From Bacteroidota bacterium (GTDB taxonomy: Bacteria > Bacteroidota > Ignavibacteria > Ignavibacteriales > SURF-24), in contig JAUZPB010000022.1 of NCBI GenBank assembly GCA_030706145.1, forward strand, positions 1-48,735: 48,735 nucleotides of DNA. The letters run 5' to 3'. The notes beneath the pieces are model-generated. The model was given only the letters and a program-made list of their open reading frames with translations. It was not told where the DNA came from and did not search any database. Position numbers and translations under genes: made by a program. Position 1 is the stretch's first letter. Each line of letters begins with the position of its first letter. Shown here in pieces: positions 1 to 7,664 of the stretch.

Positions 1-678
1 CCTATCGATAGTTCTTGCAGTTGTTCTGCCTGTTCTTGTATCTGAGCCAGAGGTTCCTCCAGTCTTATAAAGCCTGTCACGGCCGGGGACTGTACTAGTT
101 GAGATTGCACGATTTCTTCCACCACTAATTAAATCTCTAGTTCTAACCGAACCAATTCCACGACTGCCGTCATTATTTCTAAGGCGAGTAAATCCATAAT
201 TACGAGATTTAGTATAGTTACCGCCGTAGTAATAATAAGGATAGCCCCAATAAGAATAATATCCCCAGTAAGGTCTAGAAAAAATTGGATAGTTATAGTA
301 GCCCCAATATGGGTCAAAATAGCAGTAATTGTCATACCAATAAGGGTCGTAGAAATCCCAACCAACACCTATAGAAAATCCTGGGTGATAGCCCCAGTAA
401 TATCTCCTATAAAAAGGGCGATAATCTCCATAATAATAATTGTTTGTAGTCCCGTCATTATCATAGTTACCATCATCAGCATAATAATTTGTATCCTGGT
501 CAGAATACTCATCAGAATACCTATCGTCATATCTTGCCGTATCCTGTATACGGTCATAATCTTTGTAGCGGGTTCTTGAATGTCTGTCGGGGCGAGAGGC
601 CAATTCAGTATAACAGCCGTAAAAACTTGCACCCAACAGCAAAATCATAAGAAACGTAAAGAATTTTAGCGTTTTCAT
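1..678 (-). CDS. Tyr/Asp/Gly-rich lipoprotein, C-terminus cut by window edge
   Basis: The reading frame starts with ATG at 678 and stays open for 226 codons to base 1, so the 3' end lies outside the window. The N-terminus is a lipoprotein signal: Lys near the start, a hydrophobic stretch, and a lipobox ending SFYGC, which puts the lipidated cysteine at residue 22. An Asp/Arg/Tyr-rich stretch follows (about 25-75). A strongly aromatic region (about 75-155) then repeats PYWGYY and YWGY-like units. The visible end (about 160-226) is basic and rich in Arg, Ser, Thr and Gly. No catalytic motif is visible. Low-complexity Tyr/Trp/Gly lipoproteins of this look occur in Bacteroidota, but I cannot name a family. 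The protein is probably anchored in the outer membrane or periplasm. Function is unknown. Confidence 0.75.
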   Translation of the reverse strand, partial: MKTLKFFTFLMILLLGASFYGCYTELASRPDRHSRTRYKDYDRIQDTARYDDRYSDEYSDQDTNYYADDGNYDNDGTTNNYYYGDYRPFYRRYYWGYHPGFSIGVGWDFYDPYWYDNYCYFDPYWGYYNYPIFSRPYWGYYSYWGYPYYYYGGNYTKSRNYGFTRLRNNDGSRGIGSVRTRDLISGGRNRAISTSTVPGRDRLYKTGGTSGSDTRTGRTTARTIDR

Positions 679-777
679 ATGTACCTCATAGAGTTCTATT
701 TATTTAAAATCAAACAATTTATATGCCCTTTTTATTCCCCTAAAAAGGGGAAAAACCGATGCATAACTGGCATACAG

Positions 778-807
778 GTGTACAAAAGAATGGACTAAGA
801 TGTACAC
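778..807. repeat. Inverted repeat GTGTACA...TGTACAC upstream of the lipoprotein gene
   Basis: Two 7-base arms (778-784 and 801-807) are exact reverse complements around a 16-base spacer. They lie about 100 bases upstream of the lipoprotein start at 678. The TGTACA cores are themselves palindromic, which would suit a dimeric regulator. There is no direct evidence of binding. Confidence 0.3.
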
Positions 808-936
808 TATTTGCTACACTTTGTGTTCAGAATTCAAAGAACCGGAAAACAAAGGTTATGTTTATTCTGTGCAAATTCAGCAAAACGCAAAATGGTGGAG
901 TAAATAATGGTACTCTATGTTCAAGAAAAACATTAA

Positions 937-1323
937 TCAGGCCAAAGCCGGGATGACCGAAATTTCGATCAAAGCCGGCCAAAGAGAATATCTTGTTTTA
1001 ATTTTAAGGACAACCTTACCTGGCTTGTCGCCTGCCTGAAGAACAATGATCCCCTTTTCAGGAAAAACCTGTGTAATGCTCACCAAATCCTTACCTTCGA
1101 GCAGTTCAAAGGCGCAGGAGGATCTTCTAAAGGGGGCCCTGATACCAAAAGCGTTCAATGGGACAGCCTCAATTCTAACAGTTGATTTACTATCGGCATA
1201 TAAGTTTTGCGCAGATACCTTAAAACTTACTTCATAGACATTAAAAATGTATTGCCAGAGTAAGAATGCAAGCAAAACAGAAACAGCAGCGATTATCAAC
1301 AACAGGGCAAATCTGGAATTCAC
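937..1323 (-). CDS. Small membrane-anchored protein of unknown function
   Basis: The product is 128 residues with a GTG start at 1323, 23 bases after the end of cysS, so it is probably cotranscribed with it. Residues 5-28 form one strongly hydrophobic helix, either an uncleaved signal anchor or a signal peptide. The rest (about 30-128) has alternating beta-type hydrophobicity and ends in a strand-rich stretch, like a single Ig-like or bacterial surface-adhesion-type beta domain outside the membrane. One cysteine (CAFELL region) is present. I recognise no catalytic motif and no named family. The start is uncertain because the Shine-Dalgarno match is weak, but the hydrophobic N-terminus makes sense only with a start near here. 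Confidence 0.6.
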   Translation of the reverse strand: MNSRFALLLIIAAVSVLLAFLLWQYIFNVYEVSFKVSAQNLYADSKSTVRIEAVPLNAFGIRAPFRRSSCAFELLEGKDLVSITQVFPEKGIIVLQAGDKPGKVVLKIKTRYSLWPALIEISVIPALA

Positions 1324-1346
1324 AGGATTATAACCAGTCCTTTTTT

Positions 1347-2777
1347 TTAGGCATCAGTTTTAACTTTCTTATAAATTGTCTTTTCTTTCTGATCCTGAAG
1401 GACAACACCAATTTTCTTTAGTTCATCCCTAATTTCATCAGAAAGCTTGTAATTTTTCTCTATTTTAGCTTTTGACCTTAGCCTTATCAAAAGTTCAATT
1501 AGATCATTTTCAAGTGATTTACCATTATCATTCCCAACAGAATTAAGGTTTAATATACCTAGAACATCCTGTGCAGTTGAGCTTAAAAATTCAAGAATTT
1601 TCTCTAAGAAAGCCTTATCCAAATTTGGATTTTCATCAATAATCCTGTTAGCTTCCTTAACAAAATCAAAAATGACAGCTGTAGCCTGAGGAGTATTAAA
1701 ATCATCATCCATAGCTGAAACAAAAGATTCTCTAAAGGAATTAAAATCCGCTTGGGAAGAACTATTTGTGCTTTGTCCTGCTTTGTCAGAGCTAAGCAAT
1801 TGGTTGACCCTTTCGACCAGATTGACAATTTTCTCCTGTCCTTTTCCAGCAGCAGTCAAGAGCTCTTCACTAAAGTTCAAAGGGCCGGCATAGTGAGTCT
1901 GTGCAAAGAAAAGTCTAATAGTCTCGGCAGAGAATTTCGACAAAACGTCTCTAGCAGTAAAGAAATTGCCCAAAGATTTAGACATTTTTTCATTTTGGAT
2001 ATTAAGGAAACCAAAATGCATCCAGTAATTAACAAATTTTCTACCCGAGTGAGCTTCACTTTGAGCGATCTCATTTTCATGATGTGGGAAGATCAGGTCA
2101 CTTCCCCCGGCATGAATATCTAAGGTCTCCCCTAAATGTTTCATACTCATTGCTGAACATTCTATATGCCAACCAGGTCTACCCTTTCCCCATGGACTTT
2201 CCCAAGAAGGTTCTCCAATTTTAGCTTTTTTCCACAAAGAAAAATCAAGTGGATTTTTCTTTTCCTCATTTATTTCAATTCGGGCGCCAGATTCAAGTTC
2301 ATCTGTTTTTTTCCCGCTAAGTTTTCCGTAACCGAAAAACTTACTTACATCATAGAATACGTTTCCATCGATATTATAAGCATAGCCCTTTTCTTCCAGA
2401 TCTTTGATAAGGCCGATAATGTCATTAATATGTTCAGTAGCCTTCGGATAAAGATCAGCTCTTTTAATATTCAGTTTTAATGAATCTTCGAGAAACGCCG
2501 AAATATATTTTTCTGCAACCGCCTTTGCCTCAATATTTTCCTGATTCGATTTTTTAATAATTTTATCATCTATATCGGTTAAATTCATTGCAAACTTAAC
2601 CTTAAATCCCTTGAACTCAAGATAGCGTCTTATAATATCAGCCATTATAAAGGACCTGGCATTTCCTATATGAAACAGGTCATAGACCGTAGGTCCGCAA
2701 ACATACATACTGACCTGGCCTTCGTGTATAGGAATAAACTCTTCTTTCTTTCTAGTTAATGTGTTATAAATGAGCAT
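1347..2777 (-). CDS. cysS: Cysteinyl-tRNA synthetase
   Basis: This class I aminoacyl-tRNA synthetase charges tRNA-Cys in the cytoplasm. At 476 residues it has the usual length. The N-terminal catalytic domain has the CGPTVYD segment, whose Cys is the first zinc ligand that selects cysteine. The HIGH-type motif HIGN lies around residue 37. The WHIECSAMS and FPHHENE segments supply the remaining zinc Cys/His ligands, and KMSKS lies near residue 270. The C-terminal part is the helical DALR-like anticodon region, ending with the YKLSDEIRDELKKIGV helix typical of CysS. The ATG at 2777 is well placed relative to the first strand. The small membrane protein follows 23 bases downstream. Confidence 0.97.
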   Translation of the reverse strand: MLIYNTLTRKKEEFIPIHEGQVSMYVCGPTVYDLFHIGNARSFIMADIIRRYLEFKGFKVKFAMNLTDIDDKIIKKSNQENIEAKAVAEKYISAFLEDSLKLNIKRADLYPKATEHINDIIGLIKDLEEKGYAYNIDGNVFYDVSKFFGYGKLSGKKTDELESGARIEINEEKKNPLDFSLWKKAKIGEPSWESPWGKGRPGWHIECSAMSMKHLGETLDIHAGGSDLIFPHHENEIAQSEAHSGRKFVNYWMHFGFLNIQNEKMSKSLGNFFTARDVLSKFSAETIRLFFAQTHYAGPLNFSEELLTAAGKGQEKIVNLVERVNQLLSSDKAGQSTNSSSQADFNSFRESFVSAMDDDFNTPQATAVIFDFVKEANRIIDENPNLDKAFLEKILEFLSSTAQDVLGILNLNSVGNDNGKSLENDLIELLIRLRSKAKIEKNYKLSDEIRDELKKIGVVLQDQKEKTIYKKVKTDA

Positions 2778-3233
2778 TTAGATAGTGTCCTACTTTATTT
2801 CGAGCAAAAATAACTAAAGAAAATGTGCAAAACAAACAACTTCGAGTCTTCAGGGGCTACTGCCCTTTAGATGCAAATGCTACTAAAGCAGATGCTGTCT
2901 AGACAGAGGCAATAAATGAATAATACAAAATTAAGAATTATTCCAGAAAATAGTTTTCACAATCAGAGTTTTTACTCTTCAATCTTGACTTTTTTCTCAA
3001 CATTGGGTCAAAATTATTTAGACTCGACAGTTAGAGGAAATCAAATTATGTTAAAAGTAAATTCATCAGTCACAAAACAAAAGCAACTAATAGCTTTTAA
3101 AAACAAGGAAAAGCAAAAAAAAGTAAGTGTTTATTTCAGATTTATCAAAATCGGTTAATGGTTCTTTCATTTTTTTAGTTTACTCATTTTCAGTTAAATA
3201 TATTCAATGTTAAGCAAATAAGGGAGAAACTAT
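2778..3233. other. 456-base divergent intergenic region (cysS / cytochrome)
   Basis: This AT-rich spacer between divergent genes should hold the promoters for both cysS and the cytochrome. A perfect 12-base palindrome, CTGTCTAGACAG, lies at 2895-2906. An 80-codon frame (2916-3158, plus) starts just after an AGAGG Shine-Dalgarno-like sequence. Its product is Lys/Asn/Ser-rich with no recognisable motif, so I do not call it a gene. I see no tRNA-like or riboswitch-like fold. The cytochrome has its own GGGAG ribosome site at about 3221-3225. Confidence 0.5.
2895..2906. promoter_or_regulatory. 12-base perfect palindrome CTGTCTAGACAG, possible operator
   Basis: The self-complementary sequence lies in the divergent cysS/cytochrome spacer, about 120 bases upstream of cysS and 330 bases upstream of the cytochrome. 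A short perfect palindrome is compatible with a dimeric repressor site. A 12-base palindrome can also arise by chance, so the call is weak. Confidence 0.2.
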
Positions 3234-4844
3234 ATGAAAGGGAAAATTATACTACTAATTTTACTGATAACATTTGCAGCAATTCAAATTACTTACGGGC
3301 AAAGCAATAATGTTTATATTGGAGCTGCAGCCTGCGGCACTTGCCATACAGCCGGAGGAGCTGCAGCACAAAAGCCTACATTCGACAGTTGGAAAGGCAC
3401 ATTGCATGCAGTTGCACATGATTCGATTTCAGCGCAAAATGCCTTTTATGGTTATGACTGTTTACAATGTCATAATACTGGCTGGGATCCAGCTCTAACG
3501 AACAGAGGAGCAGATGAGTTTGTAACTAAAGATACGACAAAAAAACCAAATTATGTGATAACTGATCAAACAAAATGGAATCTTGTAAAGAACGTAGGCT
3601 GTGAAGCTTGTCATGGACCAATGGGAGATGCAAGCACAGGGCAGCTAAGCTCCACACACTGGGGTTTTGGTACGACAAACAAGCCTAGCTATTCGGCAGC
3701 CGTTTGCGGCAGTTGTCATCAAGGTGATCATGATCCATTTTTTGAGGAATGGAAATTATCAGGACACGCAAAGTCGACACAGTCATCTTTTGTTGTAAAT
3801 AACAAAGCATGTGTAAGATGTCATGTAGCTCAAAGTTTTGTCCTTTATATAAGTAATCCATCGGCCTATAGAGACACACTACTTGTAACCGGAGCCGATA
3901 TTACACCAATTACATGTGCAACTTGTCACGATCCACACAGCAGGAAGAATGATTTCCAATTAAGATTTGCTTCGACAAATAAGGCCGTAATTTGTGATGA
4001 ATGTCACAATGCAGAGATAGATTCAGTCGATGTAAACGTAGCGCCACATCATGCAACTTCAGAGATATTTTCTGGAAAGAACTTCGGTTTCCATTATCCT
4101 GGTACAACATATCAGAATTCTGCACATCCCACTGTTGTCTCAGATACCAATTTCCTAAAGACTAAGGGACTGGAAGACAAATTAAGATGCATGGTTTGCC
4201 ATATGCATACAGATCCATACAACAACATCACGAAGAAAGCAGTTGTAGGGCACACATTTTCTCCAAATCCAAAGGCTTGCATGGTATGTCATACAGACTA
4301 TACTTCAAAAGTCGACACTTCAAATCATGCAAAACAGTTTGATTATCGTGGAATGCAGACAAAAACAGATAGTTTGATGAATGCCCTTGCAACAAAGCTA
4401 AAGGGTGCTTCAAAAGCAGATTCAGCTACCTTGTCTTTCAAGCAGGCAAATTACAATTTACTTGCAGCACAAGCAGAAGGAAGTCATGGAATTCACAACA
4501 CAAAGCTTGTACAGCAACTGTTGGTTGATGCAATTACCAATTTTACTCCAACAAGTGTCGAAGCGCTAAAAGGAGTTCCTGTATCTTATAGTTTGAGCCA
4601 GAACTATCCAAATCCGTTCAACCCGACGACACAGATAAAGTTTTCAATTGCGCAGGCAGGAAACGTTGCAATAAGAGTTTATGATGCCATTGGAAACGAA
4701 ATTGAAACACTTCATAATGGATATTTGGCAGCGGGTAATTACAGTGTAAGCTGGAATGCATCCAGATACTCCTCAGGTGTATATTATTATAAGATAACAG
4801 CTGGCAACTTTGAGATGGTAAAAAAGATGCTTCTTGTCAAATAG
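3234..4844 (+). CDS. Secreted nine-haem c-type cytochrome with type IX sorting domain
   Basis: The product is 536 residues. A signal peptide (about 1-22, ending TYGQ) sends it through Sec. Nine CxxCH haem-binding motifs follow: CGTCH (34-38), CLQCH (76-80), CEACH, CGSCH, CVRCH, CATCH, CDECH, CMVCH, and CMVCH at 349-353. The first part (VYIGAAACGTCH...W.GTLHAVAH) resembles the cytochrome c554 family. A helical stretch (about 365-440, with NYNLLAAQ and GSHGIHN) resembles the C-terminal helix region of NrfA-type multihaem cytochromes. The last 85 residues start with SQNYPNPFNPTT and end KKMLLVK, a type A sorting domain for type IX secretion. The protein should therefore be exported across the outer membrane and held at the surface. 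I infer a role in extracellular or periplasm-to-surface electron transfer, partner unknown. The transcription unit appears to be a single gene with its own terminator. Confidence 0.92.
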   Translation: MKGKIILLILLITFAAIQITYGQSNNVYIGAAACGTCHTAGGAAAQKPTFDSWKGTLHAVAHDSISAQNAFYGYDCLQCHNTGWDPALTNRGADEFVTKDTTKKPNYVITDQTKWNLVKNVGCEACHGPMGDASTGQLSSTHWGFGTTNKPSYSAAVCGSCHQGDHDPFFEEWKLSGHAKSTQSSFVVNNKACVRCHVAQSFVLYISNPSAYRDTLLVTGADITPITCATCHDPHSRKNDFQLRFASTNKAVICDECHNAEIDSVDVNVAPHHATSEIFSGKNFGFHYPGTTYQNSAHPTVVSDTNFLKTKGLEDKLRCMVCHMHTDPYNNITKKAVVGHTFSPNPKACMVCHTDYTSKVDTSNHAKQFDYRGMQTKTDSLMNALATKLKGASKADSATLSFKQANYNLLAAQAEGSHGIHNTKLVQQLLVDAITNFTPTSVEALKGVPVSYSLSQNYPNPFNPTTQIKFSIAQAGNVAIRVYDAIGNEIETLHNGYLAAGNYSVSWNASRYSSGVYYYKITAGNFEMVKKMLLVK

Positions 4845-4900
4845 TATTTGAAATTTTCAATACCTTTTTTATACAACAAGAACAAGCACTTCACAATATT

Positions 4901-4948
4901 GGGGCTATTTCTGATAAAGCAAATTCCTCAGAGATAGCCCCTTTTTTC
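4901..4948 (+). terminator. Rho-independent terminator after the cytochrome gene
   Basis: A GGGGCTAT..CTGA arm (4901-4914) pairs with TCAGAGATAGCCCC (4928-4941), with one G-U-type mismatch and a 13-base loop. A run of six T follows. It lies 57 bases after the stop codon. Confidence 0.9.
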
Positions 4949-5038
4949 TACTCTTTTCTTTGCAAGATTCCTTTAATTTCTTTTACTATATTTGTAAAGT
5001 AAATTTTGATTAATAAATAAAAGTGCCAGATTTATAAT

Positions 5039-6448
5039 ATGCGTATAGAAAAAGATTCGTTGGGAGAACTTGAGATAGCTGATGATGCTCTTTATGGAAT
5101 ACACTCGTATAGAAGTTATTTAAATTTCCCGTCATCTAATGAAAAAGTCAACCCCTATTTAATAAAAGCATATCTGCTAGTAAAATCAGCTGCAGCAGAG
5201 ACAAATTACAAGTGTGGTTTGTTATTTAAAGAGAAATTTGATGCGATAAAGGAAGCAATTGACCTGCTTTTGGAAGAAACTGAGTTAGCAATCATAAAAG
5301 AAAGTGATTCAATTTACGGCAAAGTAATTGTTGACCCGTACCAAGGTGGAGCCGGTACATCGCTGAATATGAACATAAACGAAATAATAGCAAATTCAGC
5401 TCTTATACTAATGGATAAGCAGCCTGGAGATTATGGACTAATTCATCCGCTTGATACGGTTAATATGTCGCAATCTACAAACGACACATATACCACAGCC
5501 TTTAAGATAGCATCGATCTATCTTTTACGAGAACTGACCGAATCCTTTGAAAAGCTTCAGAATGCTTTTCAGCAGAAAGAGAATGAATTTAAGGGAATAT
5601 TAAAGCTAGGAAGGACAGAATTTCAGGATGCAGTTCCAATAACTCTTGGGCAGGAATTTGGAGCATATGCTCAGGCGGTTTCAAGAGATCGTTGGAGGCT
5701 ATATAATGCAGAGGAACGTTTAAGATCTGTCAATATGGGAGGAACAGCAATTGGGAATTCGGTAACAGCTACAAAGAATTATGTTCTAAATGTAAATAGT
5801 ATACTGAAGAAAATTACAGGTTTACCTATTGCAAAGGGTGAGGACCTGATAGATGTAACTCAAAACCTAGATGTTTTTGCGGAAGTTCACGGTCTGGTAA
5901 AAGCCGGAGCAACAAGCATCATAAAGATTTGCAATGATCTTCGTTTTATGTCTTCTGGTCCCAAAGGTGGAATTGGAGAAATTGATGTACCTGCTGTGCA
6001 GGCCGGTTCGTCAATAATGCCAGGGAAAATAAATCCTGTGATACTAGAGCACGCAATACAGATATGTGAGCTCATAAAAGGGAATGATGTTATTGTTTCA
6101 AATTTGATCTCACAAGGGCATTTGGAATTAAATCCTTTCTTACCAATGATAAGCCACATTTTCCTGAAGTCCTTAGAGCTTCTGAAGAATACGAACCACA
6201 GGCTTGCAGAAAAATGCATAATAGGTATAACGGCAAATAAAGAAAGATGTACTCAGAACCTTATCTCCTCATCAGCCCTGGCGGCTTCATTTATAAAGGA
6301 ATATGGCTATGAAACAATTGAAGAGATAGTAAAATATGCAGCATCAAACAATCTATCTTTTATAAATGCGCTGCTTGAAAGTAAACTAATAAGTGAAACT
6401 GAGCTATATAGTATTGTCTCACGAGAACTGGGTGTAAAGATTGAATAG
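5039..6448 (+). CDS. aspA: Aspartate ammonia-lyase, linked to hydrogenase maturation
   Basis: It deaminates L-aspartate to fumarate plus ammonia in the cytoplasm. At 469 residues it has the normal length for the aspartase/fumarase superfamily. Seen motifs are GTSLNMNINEI, the SQSTNDTY substrate loop, GRTEFQDAVP (aspartase-type; fumarases have [10 protein letters not shown]) and the catalytic signature [12 protein letters not shown]. The 3' end overlaps hydF by 8 bases, so the two are translationally coupled. Clusters of aspA with hydEFG are known in Bacteroidota and Firmicutes, where AspA is thought to supply ammonia for the dithiomethylamine bridge of the H-cluster. That role is inferred here. 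The window also holds a true fumarase, which argues against this one being fumC. No clear Shine-Dalgarno precedes the ATG. Confidence 0.9.
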   Translation: MRIEKDSLGELEIADDALYGIHSYRSYLNFPSSNEKVNPYLIKAYLLVKSAAAETNYKCGLLFKEKFDAIKEAIDLLLEETELAIIKESDSIYGKVIVDPYQGGAGTSLNMNINEIIANSALILMDKQPGDYGLIHPLDTVNMSQSTNDTYTTAFKIASIYLLRELTESFEKLQNAFQQKENEFKGILKLGRTEFQDAVPITLGQEFGAYAQAVSRDRWRLYNAEERLRSVNMGGTAIGNSVTATKNYVLNVNSILKKITGLPIAKGEDLIDVTQNLDVFAEVHGLVKAGATSIIKICNDLRFMSSGPKGGIGEIDVPAVQAGSSIMPGKINPVILEHAIQICELIKGNDVIVSNLISQGHLELNPFLPMISHIFLKSLELLKNTNHRLAEKCIIGITANKERCTQNLISSSALAASFIKEYGYETIEEIVKYAASNNLSFINALLESKLISETELYSIVSRELGVKIE

Positions 6449-7664
6449 CCTGCCAAAATCCGAACGTACACATATAGTTTTTATAGGGAAGAGAAATGCT
6501 GGAAAGTCTTCTCTAGTAAATGCATTTATCGGGCAGGACCTTTGCATAGTAAGTGAAGTTCCAGGGACAACAACTGATCCGGTAAAAAAAGCCATGGAAC
6601 TATTACCGTTTGGACCTGTAGTACTAATAGACACAGCAGGCATTGATGACGTAGGAGAATTAGGCGAGAAAAGGATAAACAAAACAATAAAGGTACTTTC
6701 TTCAGCAGATTTTGCCGTTGTAGTTTTAGATGCATCTGAGAGTCTAACGGAAAAGGAAAAAAATCTATTTGAATATCTTAAAAAGCTTGGAATAGGATAC
6801 GTTGTTGTTATAAACAAATTTGATCTTGGAATTAACACCAAGCTCATCGAAGAAATGGAGAGCTTAAAGGTAAGATATTTTAAGGTATCCTGTAAAGACA
6901 ATTATGGAATAAGAGATTTAAAAGAAAAGGTCTCCAAACTAATACCTATTGAAGTTGAACCACCCTTAATAGGCGATTTAGTAAAACAAGGGGACCTGAT
7001 TGTTCTGGTAGTCCCAATTGATCTTGGGGCTCCTAAAGGAAGGCTAATACTGCCCCAGGTACAGACAATAAGAGAAGCCTTAGATGAAGATACTATCTGT
7101 ATAGTAACAAAAGATAAAGAACTGCGTTCTGCTCTAAATAAGATAAAGGGATCTCCCAAATTAGTTGTTACCGACAGTCAGGCAATAATGAGAGTAGCGG
7201 CAGATGTAGATGAAAGTATAGCACTTACGACATTTTCCATACTAATGGCTCGTCATAAAGGTGATCTTCCTGAGTTTGTAAATGGGTTAAAAAGAGTAGA
7301 AGAGCTTGAGAGCGGAGACAAAGTACTAATTGCAGAAGCATGTTCGCATCATGCAAAAGAAGATGACATTGGAAAGGTAAAGATACCTCGCTGGTTAAGG
7401 CTTCATACACAAAAAGATCTACAGATAGAAGTAAAAAATGGAGAAGACTTCCCTGAAAATCTTACAGATTACAAGCTGATTGTTCATTGTGGTGGGTGTA
7501 TGATGACACGCAAGGCAATGCAGATGAGAATAAACCAGGCAAGATTACTTGATGTTCCCATAGTAAACTATGGTGTATTAATCTCATATATGCATGGAGC
7601 TATCCCCAGAGCACTACTGCCATTTGAAGAGGCAGTTGCCTCGTGGGAAAAAGCACAAAATTAA
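6441..7664 (+). CDS. hydF: [FeFe]-hydrogenase maturation GTPase HydF
   Basis: HydF is the scaffold on which the diiron part of the hydrogenase H-cluster is built before transfer to HydA. At 407 residues it has the family length. The N-terminal GTPase domain shows a P-loop GKRNAGKSS (16-24), PGTTTDP (41-47), DTAG (64-67) and NKFD (125-128). A dimerisation domain follows. The C-terminal cluster-binding domain carries C301-x-H303 and H349-C350-x2-C353, the hallmark HydF [4Fe-4S] ligands. The start is TTG at 6441, inside the end of aspA. The next Met is at residue 51, beyond the P-loop, so TTG is needed. The stop overlaps the rluD stop within TTAA. HydE, HydG and a hydrogenase are not in this window. 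Confidence 0.96.
   Translation: MNSLPKSERTHIVFIGKRNAGKSSLVNAFIGQDLCIVSEVPGTTTDPVKKAMELLPFGPVVLIDTAGIDDVGELGEKRINKTIKVLSSADFAVVVLDASESLTEKEKNLFEYLKKLGIGYVVVINKFDLGINTKLIEEMESLKVRYFKVSCKDNYGIRDLKEKVSKLIPIEVEPPLIGDLVKQGDLIVLVVPIDLGAPKGRLILPQVQTIREALDEDTICIVTKDKELRSALNKIKGSPKLVVTDSQAIMRVAADVDESIALTTFSILMARHKGDLPEFVNGLKRVEELESGDKVLIAEACSHHAKEDDIGKVKIPRWLRLHTQKDLQIEVKNGEDFPENLTDYKLIVHCGGCMMTRKAMQMRINQARLLDVPIVNYGVLISYMHGAIPRALLPFEEAVASWEKAQN

Noticed and set aside
129-632. Two hydrophobic frames on the minus strand (129-368 and 369-632)
   Set aside because: They are out of frame with the lipoprotein gene at 1-678, which has a clear start, signal peptide and lipobox. The Ile-rich translations are shadows of its Tyr codons.
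734-750. TTCCCC-TAAAAA-GGGGAA hairpin
   Set aside because: The 6-base stem has no T run after it on either strand, so it is not a convincing terminator.
759-956. 65-codon frame on the plus strand, upstream of the lipoprotein gene
   Set aside because: Composition does not look like a protein, there is no ribosome site, and it runs into the opposite-strand gene at 937.
2916-3158. 80-codon frame on the plus strand with an AGAGG upstream
   Set aside because: The product is Lys/Asn/Ser-rich with no motif, and the region is AT-rich promoter sequence. One good ribosome-site match is not enough to call a gene.
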